DNA of 64,000 nt from Biomphalaria glabrata (GCF_947242115.1 NC_074725.1:23231898-23295897); one strand, 5' to 3'; positions 9,323 to 22,726 are shown, counted from the stretch's first letter. The notes: generated by a model not told the origin, from the letters alone. A program made the numbers and translations.

Positions 9323-10824
9323 TGAGGAAGTAAATGTACGATGTAGTATCATTTTTCTAAAATACAAAAAAGGAGATTACAGAATAAACAACTAAAAGAC
9401 ACAAGTTGGAAACCTTTATTTATTCTATTATTGGTTTTGAAAGTAGCACAAGAATCATGTAACAATATTTATATCTTAATCTTATAGCAAATGTCTAATA
9501 GCAAGGACTATAGAATTGAGATTGAAATGATATTTACACAATATGTTTTGGTATCTGTATTTCAGAATTTATGTTTCTCTTACATTATTTTTCGCAGGTA
9601 TTTACCAAAAATAAAAAATTAATTTTATTATTTCAATTTATGTCCATAGACTTATGAACTATTTGTTTGGCGAATGTCGTAAGGACCCAAAAGAATTGAC
9701 CAAGAGCCTCACCGAATATGTGAATCACATACTAGCGTCATTATGTTCAAAATGTGAACTACTATCATGGGACAATATAAAGAAATAGACACGTTTTTAA
9801 ATCTGTATAAATAACATTGTACCATCTGTAAATAACATTGCAACACATTATTTTTCATTTTAAGAATAAATGTATTTTTGTTAACAATATATATATATAT
9901 ATCTAGGCCCGCCCATTGTCTTCCGAGACATAAGGAGCCTTATATATATAATTATATATACTTTCTTTGGTAAAATCAATTAGCCATTCTAACATACTGA
10001 TGGCTTCAACCCTGTTTTTTTTGTGCCTTCTGTAAATTCTTTTCTGATTCTGTTCACTACACAGGATGGAAGAGGAACTGTAATACTTCTTCCCAGGCAG
10101 CCCCAGCACCACCGAACAAACTGTCTGTATGCTGTAGTGTCTAAAATGAAAGAGAGTTGCACATGATACTAATGCACACAATTGTATCATTCCTAAACAC
10201 GTTTTCTAATAGAACACTGCTCATTATGATAACTTTATTTTTTAGGTAAAGAAACATTATTTAAAAAAACAACAACTGTTCGGATAGATAAAGTTCTGCT
10301 TTGCTACACAGATATTTTTTTTCTTTTTGTTATTGTGTTGTTTTTTTCGCTTGAATACTAATGAACTCCAAAATTAGATACAGCTTCATTATTGACTATA
10401 TTACATTATTGAGTTGTTAGGGATATTTTTGTACCAATAATGGCTTTAAAATTATGTATGCTTAAATCACTAGTGCTTTGTAATTTTATTTGGAAACATA
10501 ATTGCATAGATGTTTATGTATTGTCTTCAATTCAAACAATGTCTAGTGCCACTTACCAAAAAGTAGTAGGATCAGTTAGTCTACTAGTGCTCATCGTATC
10601 ACGAAATTCCATGCGAATCCGTAAGGCAGTTTTTAAGATCTCTTGATACATAAATGATGGAATCAGTCAACCAGACAGTCAGTGATATTTTATGCTCATA
10701 ATATAAATTATTTACCCATAATTCGAGATTAACCAACGGGCTATGTTGCCGGAAAAAAAATTATATATATGTCAGATAAGAGAGTTATATAGTCACGATT
10801 AAAAAATTTCCAATAGTCCTATAT
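9323..10824. other. AT-rich stretch, no supported gene
   Basis: No family could be assigned. A plus-strand segment around 9,645-9,788 reads FGECRKDPKELTKSLTEYVN and continues about 20 residues to a stop, preceded by a pyrimidine/AG acceptor-like site. It might be an isolated terminal exon or transposase remnant, but I found no partner exon. A TA run is at 9,887-9,901. Confidence 0.4.
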
Positions 10825-12086
10825 CAGTGATGCTCAAAATACGGCCCGGGGGCCACATCCGGCCCGCGAATGATTCCATCCGGCCCGCCGACACGTCGAC
10901 ACAAAGTGTAGAAAATCCTTTCTTCTTAAAAACAAAGTTTGAAAAAAATTATTCCTTACGTAAGGGTAAATGGATAGGTTCTGACCTGATAATAAGCAAA
11001 CATATTTGTTTTAGAAAGAAAGAGTAGCTCTGTTTAAAGAATATAGCAAACACATAAAAAAAATAAGGCGGCATTATTGGTTTGAGACGCTACTATTAGA
11101 TTACACTTATAGTGGAGGACTGCTGAGAATATTTACCAAAAACAAACAATAAAATGAGTCGGCTGTAAGGCTAGCCACAGAGCTGTACATATTGTAAGTA
11201 GAGACAAAAAGCCATTTTCCAACGGTAAATGCATAAAAAAAAGTGCTTGCTAGCCATGATGGTTGAAATCCGTCCTGAAAAGAAGAATGCTGTTGAAGCC
11301 GTCAGACTTTCTCATGACAATTAAAAGGCGAGAAAAAGAAATGGGTAAAAATCTCCCTTCAAAACTAACAGACAAATCAGATTGCGACGTTTTTAATTGC
11401 CTCTGACAAGTCTACCGACATATCTGTTGCCGCTCAAAATCTTGGTCATTGTTCTCTGTACAAACAGCAGTTTTGAAAGTATGGTTGACAGAAAGTCGTC
11501 GAGTCAAATGAAACCGAGCCTGTTCATTGACTTATTCACCAACAAAATCTATGTGGCAAGGTCTGGACCATGTGATGATGATCGTGTTCAGATTGAACAA
11601 TGTTCGTGGTTTTGAAAATCCATCTGCGGTCAATGTGTCAAGTGCCCAGACAGAGATGCAACTGCTGCTGATTGACTTATAAAGCTAGACATCCACGCTT
11701 GACAAATTTTAAGTGATGCAGACAATTGATTTGTAATTTGTGTTCATTGCAGGAACTTTTCTAAATCTCCGAAAACAAGCGTTAACCTTCACAAAAATTA
11801 ACAGTAGGCCTACGTGTTTGTGAGGACAAACCTTTTCAGTGATGAATCTTTTGAAACTCGTCTCAAGGACGAACATCTAGAATTCTAGATTCAGTCATCA
11901 TCTCATGAAGCCGGATTTAGGTTAAACCTCTAATAAAGTAATGTAAGTACTAGCTTCACGTGTTTCTAATAAAAAAATAGTTCATTGTCTATTTCCTTTT
12001 TTAAAAACCTTTTTGTTGACGTGGCCCGCGACACGAGTATCGGACATTAAAATGGCCCACCGGCTGAATAAGGTTGAGCGTCACTG
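10825..12086 (+). mobile_element. hAT DNA transposon with perfect 8-bp TSD (degraded)
   Basis: Ends are CAGTGATGCTCAA at 10,825 and TTGAGCGTCACTG ending at 12,086, forming 13-bp inverted repeats with one mismatch. The 8 bases on each side (10,817-10,824 and 12,087-12,094) are both TCCTATAT, the hAT-sized target duplication. Subterminal 'acggcccgggggcc' and 'ggcccgcga' blocks are typical of the GTF2IRD2/ZBED-like hAT group. Inside, around 11,397-11,700, plus-strand DKSTDISVAAQ resembles the conserved D(E)STD segment of hAT transposases, followed by many stops. At 1,262 bp it is shortened and cannot be autonomous. Confidence 0.85.
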
Positions 12087-12117
12087 TCCTATATCATAAA
12101 ACCACAGACCTATATGG

Positions 12118-12350
12118 AGCCAAGGTGCCTGAGTGGTAAAGCACTTAGCTTCCGAACCGGGTTCGAAACCTGATAGGACTGGGATTTTTTATTTCGGGAT
12201 TTCTGAATTCAACCAGCTCTAATGGGTAACTAATATTAGTTGTGGTCGTTGTGCTGGCCACATGCCACCCTCGTTAAAAGTGGGCCACAGAAACAGATGA
12301 TCTTTGCAACATCTGCCTTTTAGATCGCGTACCGCACCTTTTTCAATGTG
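12118..12350 (+). repeat. tRNA-derived SINE family A, diverged copy
   Basis: Head 'aaggtgcctgagtggtaaag' with B-box-like 'gggttcgaaacct', then 'gactgggatt', 'atttcgggat', 'cagctctaatgggtaact', 'gtcgttgtgctggccacatg' and 'ggccacagaaacagatga'. The same order of blocks is found in the well-preserved copy at 47,569-47,853. Target duplications are not recognisable here. Confidence 0.75.
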
Positions 12351-12427
12351 GGGAAAACATTATTGCTTTTCTTGTATTTTAACGTTTATTATTAATTTAT
12401 TAGTGGTTAAAAGCTAGGCAATCCACC

Positions 12428-12450
12428 ATATATATATATATATATATATC
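12428..12450 (+). repeat. (TA)n microsatellite
   Basis: About 11 TA dinucleotides directly left of the G/C-rich tandem array. Confidence 0.85.
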
Positions 12451-13320
12451 ACTAGCGGATCCGGGAAGGGGGGGGGGAGCGATAGTGGCGATAGCCCCCC
12501 CCCCCCAACTCGGCCGACCCTTCCCAAAGGGGGAGGGGGCGGACCAATTTTAGTATAGAAATCACACAATTTGTATACGAATTTATTCGTTATGTTAATA
12601 ATATATACTAATTATTTATATTTCAACCTATTTTTAGTTTATTTCGTCCCCCCTTGGTATGTTGGCCGTTTTGGTGGGATGGGGAGGTGGCGATGGCATC
12701 AATCCCGCCCCCCCCCCCACCATAAAATTTCAAATGGGAGGGCGGTCCAATCTATTTGTAAAAATCACAGCTTGTTAATAGAATCAATTAAATATCAATT
12801 TAATTCAAACTTGTTATTGATATATTTACCGATCTTTATATTATGTCGTTCCTGTTAGCCCATTTGGGGGGGGGGGAGAGTGAATACATGTACTGCCCTT
12901 CCCACCTAAACCCTTTGAGTGGGGGGCGGTCTTTTTTCTGTGGAGAAATCATAGTTTGTGAACAGTGGAATAACTATATATTTTTTTATATTATATCGCT
13001 ACACTTCTGGTATCATAGCCAATTCAGTGAGGTGGGGGGGGGGCGGCGATTGCTTCTACATCCCTTCCCAATCTAGCCCTCTGAGTGGGGGGGGGAGGTC
13101 CTATTTTTTATGGAGAAATCATAGTTTGTGAACAAAATTAGTTGAATATCTATATAATATAAGGTACATATTGATGTTTAAGCCCTTTTGTATAATATGT
13201 CTCACACAGACTCTGATCTCAACTTTTATCAGTAGTAAATATAAAATGAAAAAGGGTTGTCCACATGGTAGGGGCGATACATGCAATCGCTTTCCACCCA
13301 TCGGGCAAACCAGTACTTTT
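12451..13320 (+). repeat. G/C-tract tandem array, unit about 170-200 bp
   Basis: Four to five diverged units are arranged head to tail. Each has a run of 8-12 G, a 'cgat(a/g)g..' segment, a run of C or 'ccctncccan', then 'gagtggggggcggtc', 'ctatttttt(a/g)tggagaaatc', 'atagtttgtgaaca' and an AT-rich spacer 'aattaaatatctatataa'. Unit landmarks ('aatcaca/aatcata' following the g-run) recur near 12,559, 12,762, 12,945 and 13,120; a weaker unit follows at about 13,255. The strong strand bias and alternation of G/C and A/T are unlike any gene. The remaining stretch to 14,477 has no recognised feature. Confidence 0.65.
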
Positions 13321-14477
13321 TTCTCTTAGTACTTTAGTTAAGAAATAACAAAATAAAAAAAATGTCACTAATATAATTTATATATGCTATAAATTAAATT
13401 CTTATATCGAGTCTTCCCACCCCATATTCTTTAAGGCCAATGCAATCATTATAAAAAGGAACGAGGATTAACGTTTTCACTCTACCGCCCCCTCCCCTTT
13501 CCAGACGAAAACATGACGTTTTAAAACAGAATAGTCAAATATGGCGACAGATTTTATGTAATTGCACACGAATTTATCTTAGTTATTTTAAGAAAGAATT
13601 TGTTTTGGAAAATTTAGTTTGTATGTAGTTTTTATTTTTCTCAAGTCTTGTACCTTTGCATATAAATAAGCTTTAAAAAAACACCAAGTAAAAAAAAAAG
13701 AAGATAATTAGCATTATCTAATTTACACTCCTTCGTTTCCAGTCAATAACATATGGCTAGATTCTCAGGAATCACTGATATGTGGATGATTGAGTTGAAA
13801 CAGAGAAATGAACAAACTGAAATGCGGGACATAATCGAGAAGCAAGAGGAACAAAAAAAAATTGCGGCGTCCAACCACACTAAAAGACAAGGCATTTTAT
13901 ATAGGCCTACACCCCCCATATTTTTCTTTCTCTTCGCCTCAACCATTGCGGAGCGCCCCCCCCCCCCCCTTCTTTTTCTACTAATTCCGAAATGAAGTAC
14001 AACCCATTGGCCCCAATCGGCCAAGCAGAACCACGTGTCGACAATTTATTATTTAGGGCAACGCGCAGGGCCACGGGTTTCAATGCAATGACGTCACGCT
14101 GAGAGCCGGATTAAATTCTCCAGTATCGAGCAGACGCGGTAGCACAGCAGACGACATCAAAACATTTGACAATGGCTTGGGTAGACTTGTGTTTTTTTTT
14201 TCCCCCCATCAAAATGCGCCCTTTAATTAAGTCTACTTGGACGAAATAGAATGTAGGTTTAATAGATGTCAAGAGGCAGGAGGAACATATTTGACTCGAC
14301 TGCATTAAGTGAACATGTGTACATGTCCTACTTAGCACAATTTTAGCAACCGATTATTGCTCTTACATATTTAAAAAAAATAATTTTTGAAACAAAAAAC
14401 AACAAAAAATTATATTAAGCATAGTTATATCAATTACTTTGGATCAGTCATGTAATCAAATTTATAATAGATTAGAC

Positions 14478-16033
<1,556 letters not shown>

Positions 16034-16041
16034 GATTAGAC

Positions 16042-16330
16042 TAATAATAATAAATCTGTGCGATTAGAAATATGTTTACCAATTGTTTTTGTTAAAGCGC
16101 CATTTTATGCTTTTAGCTTTCTCAATACGCTATGATCCTATCACTTGTGTCACTGTGTGGACCAGTTGGGAAAATGGGAGGGGGGGGGGGCGAGAAAAAA
16201 AGTGGTTTCTGGGTGAATAGGCCTACCTTTTTAAATGCATTTATTTTAAAAAAATAATTAAAATGTTAAAGGATCTGGATTCGAACTAAAGGGTTCAGCC
16301 TCCTCAATGCTTTTGAAAATAAAGGGTTTT
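16042..16330 (-). repeat. tRNA-derived SINE family D, copy 2
   Basis: Minus-strand copy of the SINE at 6,630-6,937. Shared blocks are 'ctagttcgaat'-like B box (here TTTAGTTCGAATCCAG), 'cccaactggtcc', 'gataggatcatagcgtattg', 'gagaaagc' and 'atttctaatcgcacagattt', then a TTATTATTATTAG 3' tail. The tail end touches the right target duplication of the neighbouring hAT. Confidence 0.6.
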
Positions 16331-16369
16331 ATAGTTATCTATTGTTAGTTTCAAACTTTAAAGCAAATT

Positions 16370-16526
16370 ATAAAGGGGACTAATTCAACTTTTACGACCG
16401 CATCAGTCAAGTACAATAAGTGAGCAAAATTCAGTTTCATTGGGTGTTGGAGAAATAACGTGTAGCCTAAAATCCTTTTACCAGACAGACAGACAGACTG
16501 ACATAGTAAGTTGATATAAGCTTTGT
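16370..16526 (-). repeat. ACAAAGCTTAT-type repeat, truncated copy C
   Basis: Minus-strand orientation: end ACAAAGCTTATATCAACTTA, then GTCTGTCTGTC, 'acgttatttctccaacaccc' and a diverged body. The distal end is missing. The sequence from 16,527 to 17,395 is AT-rich without a recognised feature. Confidence 0.55.
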
Positions 16527-17395
16527 AACAATGTTTTAGTTTAGAGAGTGAGTCTAGAACAATTCAATTTAACTGGTTGCATATGACGATTCATCTGTTT
16601 CGGTGTTTTGTATACGTGTCTGTTTGATCCGCTATGATCGAGGACATTCTGGGCGAAGGTCAGACTATTTTCTAACTGTTATCTCTCATCCATAGACTTA
16701 TATATTATATCTAGACTGGATATAGAGATCTTTTAAAACTACAAAATATGTCGTGATATGTTTTTAAGAAGTTGAAACAAGGCGTTGTTTTGTAAAGTAG
16801 TTATAAGAAGTAAATTTAATTTTTTTTTTCAATACTAACCTATGTAACATATAATTTAATTTTAAGATCTAAATCTAGTAATTAAACATCAAAAATAAGA
16901 GTACTCTCGTCTCATAATTATTATTTTACAATCTTTAGACACATAATCTAGAAAGAAATAGGTAATCAATCTATCTATCTACATAAGATGATTAAAATCA
17001 ACAAACATGAATTATTTCGATCTAGGATTTTTGAAATATTATCTCAATGGAAACTAACAGGAAATGGCTTTGTTTCATATATTAGCGTGAATATATAGTT
17101 CTGTGATTAATAGCCCATTCTCAAGAAAATCCGAGAAATGATTTAGCATTATTTCTAAACTTTGAAAACTAAAGATCATTACTTTTCTAAGAAAAGATTG
17201 ATTGGGGCGACTTCCCTTAGAGCTTGAAAAAGAGTTACGTACATAAAAATCTATCTAGCCTATATATATAAAGGTCTGTAAATCGATCAATCGCAGATAA
17301 GAATTTATTTCCGGTTTCCAGTCTAGGTATAAGTCTATGCTCTCATCATTTTCAGACTAGGAAAACTGAAGTCATCGACCTAGTTGTTCGGGGAC

Positions 17396-17456
17396 TATTT
17401 AGATGGTGATTATTTAGATGGTGATTATATAGATGGTGATAAATAGATAATGATTA
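17396..17456 (+). repeat. Short tandem repeat, 16-18 bp unit
   Basis: Four diverging copies of 'tagatggtgattattt' in tandem. Confidence 0.7.
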
Positions 17457-17499
17457 TATAAATTATAGATGTATCTTGAAAAAAATGTCCGAGTATAAC

Positions 17500-17745
17500 G
17501 AGAAAGAACAACATAAAGGGAAAAGCCAAAATGCATGGGATCTAAAGGGAGACCACGAATGATGAAGAGACAGACCTACAACTCATAGTTCGGGAATGGA
17601 GACGGAAAGCTCAAGAGATATTTCAATGGAAAGTTGTGTTGAAGCAGATCCCATGCTCACTATGGGCTGTAACGTAGAGCCACTGGGATGGATGGATTTA
17701 CTGGGACTACTTCCGTCTAAGGACTGACGGGTTATTGGTCGATTT
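17500..17745 (+). mobile_element. Probable degraded LINE 3' end
   Basis: The translated plus strand gives fragments such as SKGRPRMMKRQ and, in another frame, REWRRKAQE...W. These recall the 'KGRPR..W...I...' and 'DR..W' C-terminal region of several invertebrate LINEs. The frame is broken repeatedly and no tail is evident. Confidence is low. Confidence 0.3.
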
Positions 17746-17910
17746 TTCGGGTCCCAGTTCAATGGCCTATATAATACTGTGTGGTACTCTAGTGACTACT
17801 GGGAGCACATTTTTCTTGATAGCCTAATGGCTATATTTATGATTTTCCTTACACCCCAGGCACCAACGCAGCGGTCAGGAATACTTGCACCCGGATGCGT
17901 CAGCCTCTTG

Positions 17911-18493
17911 GTGATCATGAGTCTGTCTACATCAGTGGTGCCGGTGATCTTGTGTCTGTCTACATTAATGGTGCCGGTGATCTTGAGTCTGTCTACATCA
18001 GTGGTGGCGGTGATCTTGTGTCTGTCTACATCAATGGTGCCGGTGATCTTGTGTCTGTCTACATTAATGGTGCCGGTGATCTTGTGTCTGTCTACATTAA
18101 TGGTGCCGGTGATCTTGTGTCTGTCTACATCAGTGGTGCCGGTGATCTTGTGTCTGTCTACATTAATGGTGCCGGTGATCTTGAGTCTGTCTACATCAGT
18201 GGTGGCGGTGATCTTGTGTCTGTCTACATTAATGGTGCCGGTGATCTTGTGTCTGTCTACATCAGTGGTGCCGGTGATCTTGTGTCTGTCTACATTAATG
18301 GTGCCGGTGATATTGAGTCTGTCTACATCAGTGGTGGCGGTGATCTTGTGTCTGTCTACATTAATGGTGCCGGTGATCTTGTGTCAGTCTACATTAATGG
18401 TGCCGGTGATCTTGTGTCTGTCTACATCAGTGGTGGCGGTGATCCTGTGTCTGTCTACATTAATGGTGCCGGTGATCTTGTGTCTGTCTACCA
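17911..18493 (+). repeat. 33-bp minisatellite array 1, about 17.5 units
   Basis: Tandem copies of a 33-bp unit of the form 'tctgtctacattaatggt' + 'gccggtgatcttgtg'. Unit variants differ at a few sites: 'atcagtggtgcc', 'attaatggtgcc', 'atcagtggtggc', and '..cttgag' versus '..cttgtg'. Because 33 is divisible by three, several frames stay open throughout. One reads repeated SVYINGAGDLV/SVYISGGGDLV, another repeated LSTSVVPVILC. The first unit carries the 'gtgatcatgag' sequence typical of array 2, so the two arrays share an origin. I do not treat either frame as a gene: no exon structure or homologue is recognisable. Confidence 0.95.
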
Positions 18494-18573
18494 CAGGGGC
18501 GGACTGGCTCTATGGGGTTCATCCTTTTAGGGCCTAAACACTTTGCGATTAAAAAACACCCAGTCCGCCTCTG
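18494..18573. mobile_element. 80-bp hAT-type MITE inside the minisatellite
   Basis: Ends CAGGGGCGGACTGG and CCAGTCCGCCTCTG are inverted repeats of 14 bases with one mismatch. The flanking 8-mers are GTCTACCA (18,486-18,493) and GTCTACAT (18,574-18,581). The latter is the normal minisatellite sequence and the former differs only in its last two bases, so an 8-bp target duplication with later change is the simplest reading. The core ('ctctatggggttcatcc...') has no coding capacity. CAGGGGCGGACTGG-type ends are characteristic of small hAT elements. Confidence 0.8.
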
Positions 18574-19076
18574 GTCTACATCAGAGGTGCCGGTAAGAGT
18601 CTGTTTACATCAGTGGTGCTGGTGATCATGAGTCTGTTTAAATCAGTGGTGCTGGTGATCATGAGTCTGTTTACATCAGTGGTGCTGGTGATCATGAGTC
18701 TGTTTACATCAGTGGTGCTGGTGATCATGAGTCTGTTTACATCAGTGGTGCTGGTGATCGTGAGTCTGTTTACATCAGTGGTGCTGGTGATCGTGAGTCT
18801 GTTTACATCAGTGGTGCTGGTGATCATGAGTCTGTTTACATCAGTGGTGCTGGTGATCATGAGTCTGTTTACATCAGTGGTGCTGGTGATCATGAGTCTG
18901 TTTACATCAGTGGTGCTGGTGATCATGAGTCTGTTTACATCAGTGGTGCTGGTGATCATGAGTCTGTTTACATCAGTGGTGCTGGTGATCATGAGTCTGT
19001 TTACATCAGTGGTGCTGGTGATCATGAGTCTGTTTACATCAGTGATGGCGGTGATCATGAGTCTGTTTACATCATT
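18574..19076 (+). repeat. 33-bp minisatellite array 2, about 15 units
   Basis: Tandem copies of 'tctgtttacatcagtggt' + 'gctggtgatcatgag', much more uniform than array 1. It differs from array 1 by fixed changes (gtttac for gtctac, gctggtgatcat for gccggtgatctt). Plus and minus strands both remain open through the array (for example repeated LFTSVVLVIMS on plus, TDVNRLMITST on minus), again a consequence of the 33-bp period. The last units degrade near 19,040-19,076. Confidence 0.95.
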
Positions 19077-22000
19077 GGGTCCCCATTGCATCACTTGTCT
19101 ACATATTTCAATGAGCCATATATAAATATTAAAAAACACCCACTAAAACTATAAAAAAAAACTTATAAGTTCCAACTGTAATAAAAACGTTAGTATGGGA
19201 CCTAAGGTTAGTACAATGGATAAGCTTTTTACAGCACAAAGAAAATATCAGTGTGCTAGCGAAACAATCTTCTCGTACACACACCATGACGTTCTTCTCT
19301 GCATTCGAAGTAAGTCTTAGCACAATTTAATTTCATTTCTAGGAAGCTTATTGACAATATCATTAGGAGACAGCAATTTTCCTGGTGTCCACCCATTTTC
19401 AGTCGTTCTGCTCCCGCAGTCCAAGCGGTCAAATTTGCCAACATCTATCAAACCATCTTTTTCGTTTGTTTCCACGTCTGCTAGCCTTCAAATGCTTGAA
19501 AGTGTTCTCGCAGTGAACTTTTTTTTTTCTCTGGCCATATTCTCACCGGCGCGCAAAAGAGAACAGATGTCGTCTGTAACTGATACCCCATCCTAGTTTC
19601 TATGAATATAGTCCCGTCACTTCGCATTGACAAATCACTCAACACGTCCACGTGACAACCTCGTTAAGATATTCATCCGCCGAGATTATCATGTTTAAAA
19701 TACAACAGAAGTGACCTTTGCATTTCTTTTTTGTTCTCAACTCTCTTTTCCTTGTCTCAAAAAGAAACAGCCAAATGAAGCTGTACAAGAAGAAGATGGG
19801 AAAAGGAAACGGAGGGGGGGGGGGCGCAGGGGGGCACATCGTTGTCACATTCCCTCGTCACATTGTAAGGAGGATTTAAGGAGGTGTGAGCTACAAGGGA
19901 GTGGGCGTTGCAAGACAGGCGCCCTCCTCTTTTGTCCAACTGAAAATTGTGAGATCTAAATAAGAGGTATCCGATTCCATTGTTATTCCAACAACACTTA
20001 GAGTGTGAGACTCTCACGAGTCGTCAAATAGTGCCCCCCAGATCACACCCACCCTCTTCCAAACACTAGCCCGTTTTTACAAATAATATTTGTCCCGAGG
20101 GGAGAAAGGAAAGAGAGTGCTCGACGAGGACAGATTATAGGTTCGAATAGTTCCGTCTGACTTGAGGAATGGCTCTCCCTTTTGGGGCTTGGTGGCCTTT
20201 TTTTTTAAAAGGGGCGAAACTTTAACTGCTCTAATAGGGAGGAACGTGCGTTGTTTGCTCAACTACAGATACAATGTACACAGAGAGAGAGAGATAGAGA
20301 GTCCATTGAGTTACTCTGACCCTTAACAAGTCAACATTGTGAGTGAGTTGAAATGTATAAAGTGAGCAATATTAGGGTCAGACTTTCATTTACTATGCGT
20401 TAGGTAATTGGTGAAACGCCCCTGAGAGTAACGCTTCATTCACTAGCTGAAACACTTACGGGAGATTTCATCAAAAGTTGACCTCACATTAAAGAATGTA
20501 AAGAGTGATTGGTAAGCACACAATGCTTTAGAAAAACAACCAAAAAAAAAAACAAAACAAAAAGACAAATCCACCTCGAACAATAAGAAAGCTAAATCTG
20601 TATGTATGCTTGTTACAAAATGAGGACATTCAAAAACCATTGTAAACAGTAAGGCAAATGTAAAAACTAAAGGAGTCTCAGACAGAAATCTCAAAGATTG
20701 AATATGACACTAACAGCAAAAAAAAACAACAACATAAATATTGATCAAAATCAAGTAGTGTCCCTCAATATTGTATTTTGTATAATCCAACATTGTTAAC
20801 AAAATAAATATATTTTTTAATAAACATAAATCATTCAAATAAACCAGACTCTACATTCCAGTGATGGCATATGAAATGATACTAATGAAGTGAACATGCA
20901 GAACTCAAGCATTTCATTTTTTTTACACTTACACAGAAACACTCACACAACTAGGAATAGAAACATTTTAAATACCCATCATAAATTGACAAAGTAAAAA
21001 AGCTTTAAGAAGTTAAGGATAAATCAAGCGTAAACAAGAATTTTAGAGGAAAAGTAAGTCCTACAAATGGTAAACACTAAACAGTGCTTAAAAGAAGAGA
21101 GGAAGATGACATCAAGAGGTGGCATAGAGACTCATTGAATAGAGCTATGGACAGAGACAGATGGTGTTAAGTTGTAGAAGAGTAAACAGTGATGTCCCAT
21201 CAAGCCTTCCAGGGGGATATGGGAGGAAAAGCAGCAGTAGGAGAGCTTGAGAAATGATGAAATAATCATTTTTAAAATCCCTGGTTAGAGTTAATTATCA
21301 TATTACAAAGATAGGAGAAATGTTTCTACCTTATATTTTATAATTTTTTTATTTATATTTTCTGTTTGGCATTGTAGAAAAGAAAGTCTCTATTACATAA
21401 AAAACAACAACACAGCATCACACTCTCTATCTTCTTGTAACACTTTGTGGGTGACATTCACACAAACATTATTATTATTATTCTTAATCAACATACAAAC
21501 CTCATGCTTTAATTTGATATAATTTACAATAGTATTACATAGGTGTCTGAAGTTCGAAAAAGCTGAAGAAGAAAAAAATAAAGGCCAGCATGTTGTTTGT
21601 TCATTTCCCCTTGAATGCGAAGGAACAAGAGCCACATAAAAAAAAAACTTATTTGTCACTGTTGTGATCTGCTTACAAACAAAGGGTAACATTAAGAAAT
21701 TAAAATTAAAACCTAGCCCAGCATCCTCATTTGAAAGGTTGGATAAATTTGTCATTACTAAGAACAAAAGTTTACTCAAAAGAAAACAAGTTGCTATGAT
21801 CTAGCTGAACTCAGAATGGGCTAGTATAAGTCACACAGAGATATGCATTTAACACTGCTGTTTGATGACCTCCTCGCCACAAAATGTTGTACAGTATCAT
21901 CACAAGGTCATTGATGGTCAGCCAAATGTCCCATCCTAAGCCTACAGACAGATGATTATCAGTTTTATACAAAATTTGACATAACCTTTCATTTCAAATA

Positions 22001-22726
22001 CAAAAAAAAAAATAAAAAAAAATTGTCTTTGCTTCAACAAACTATTCACTGAATACTTTGGTCAAAAAATCATTTGCTCCACTGAATATATTTAAAACCT
22101 AACATAAACAAATACAAAAAAAAAAACATTATTAAAGGCAGGTAACCCTATAGAGTTGTTTTTTTTATTACAAATTATTTTGTGTTAGGTTTTAATCTTA
22201 CAAACAATAATTATAAAATCTGGGCAAATATGGAAATAATAAATTGCACACCAGTTTAAACACCTTCAATACACCTTATTCATATTACTGTTTGTCTGGT
22301 TGCTTACAAAGGACATTTTTGTAACAACAAGAATAATAATAATTATAAAACAATTTTAAAAATTAAAAATAAAGCTTATAACAATTAATTTAGGCCCATT
22401 TATCAAAATATAAGAAACATTCAAAATACAAACACACTAAGAAATATTCAGATATTTAATAATTCAGCTTATAAGATAAAAAAAAATAATTCTTAAAAGA
22501 CTGTACATACAACTTTAAGCATAGTATTTACTAAAAGACCTATATTTATCAGCCAATTACTAGAAAGTATTATCTGGTGTGAACTAGGCAAGGGATATAC
22601 AGTTTGTGAAGTGTCAACTGCTCTAATGCTATAACTACACTGGCATTGGGGGTGCAGCCACCTACACAATAAGGTCTTTAAAAATACTGGTTATTTTTTT
22701 ATAAAGTATCAGCTAATATTAAAGTA
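19077..22726. other. Stretch without recognised gene (3' flank of COG3)
   Basis: Contains no exon I can support. A GC-richer patch lies at 19,550-20,060, and scattered poly-A/T runs occur throughout. Part of it could be the 3' untranslated region of COG3, whose last coding exon was not located, but I see no decisive polyadenylation site. Confidence 0.45.

Noticed and set aside
18576-19139. 187-codon minus-strand frame of TDVNRLMITST repeats
   Set aside because: It is the antisense reading of the 33-bp minisatellite; open only because the period is divisible by three.
21393-21779. 128-codon minus-strand frame near the COG3 3' side
   Set aside because: No family motif; contains an Asn/Val-rich simple stretch and does not continue the COG3 protein.
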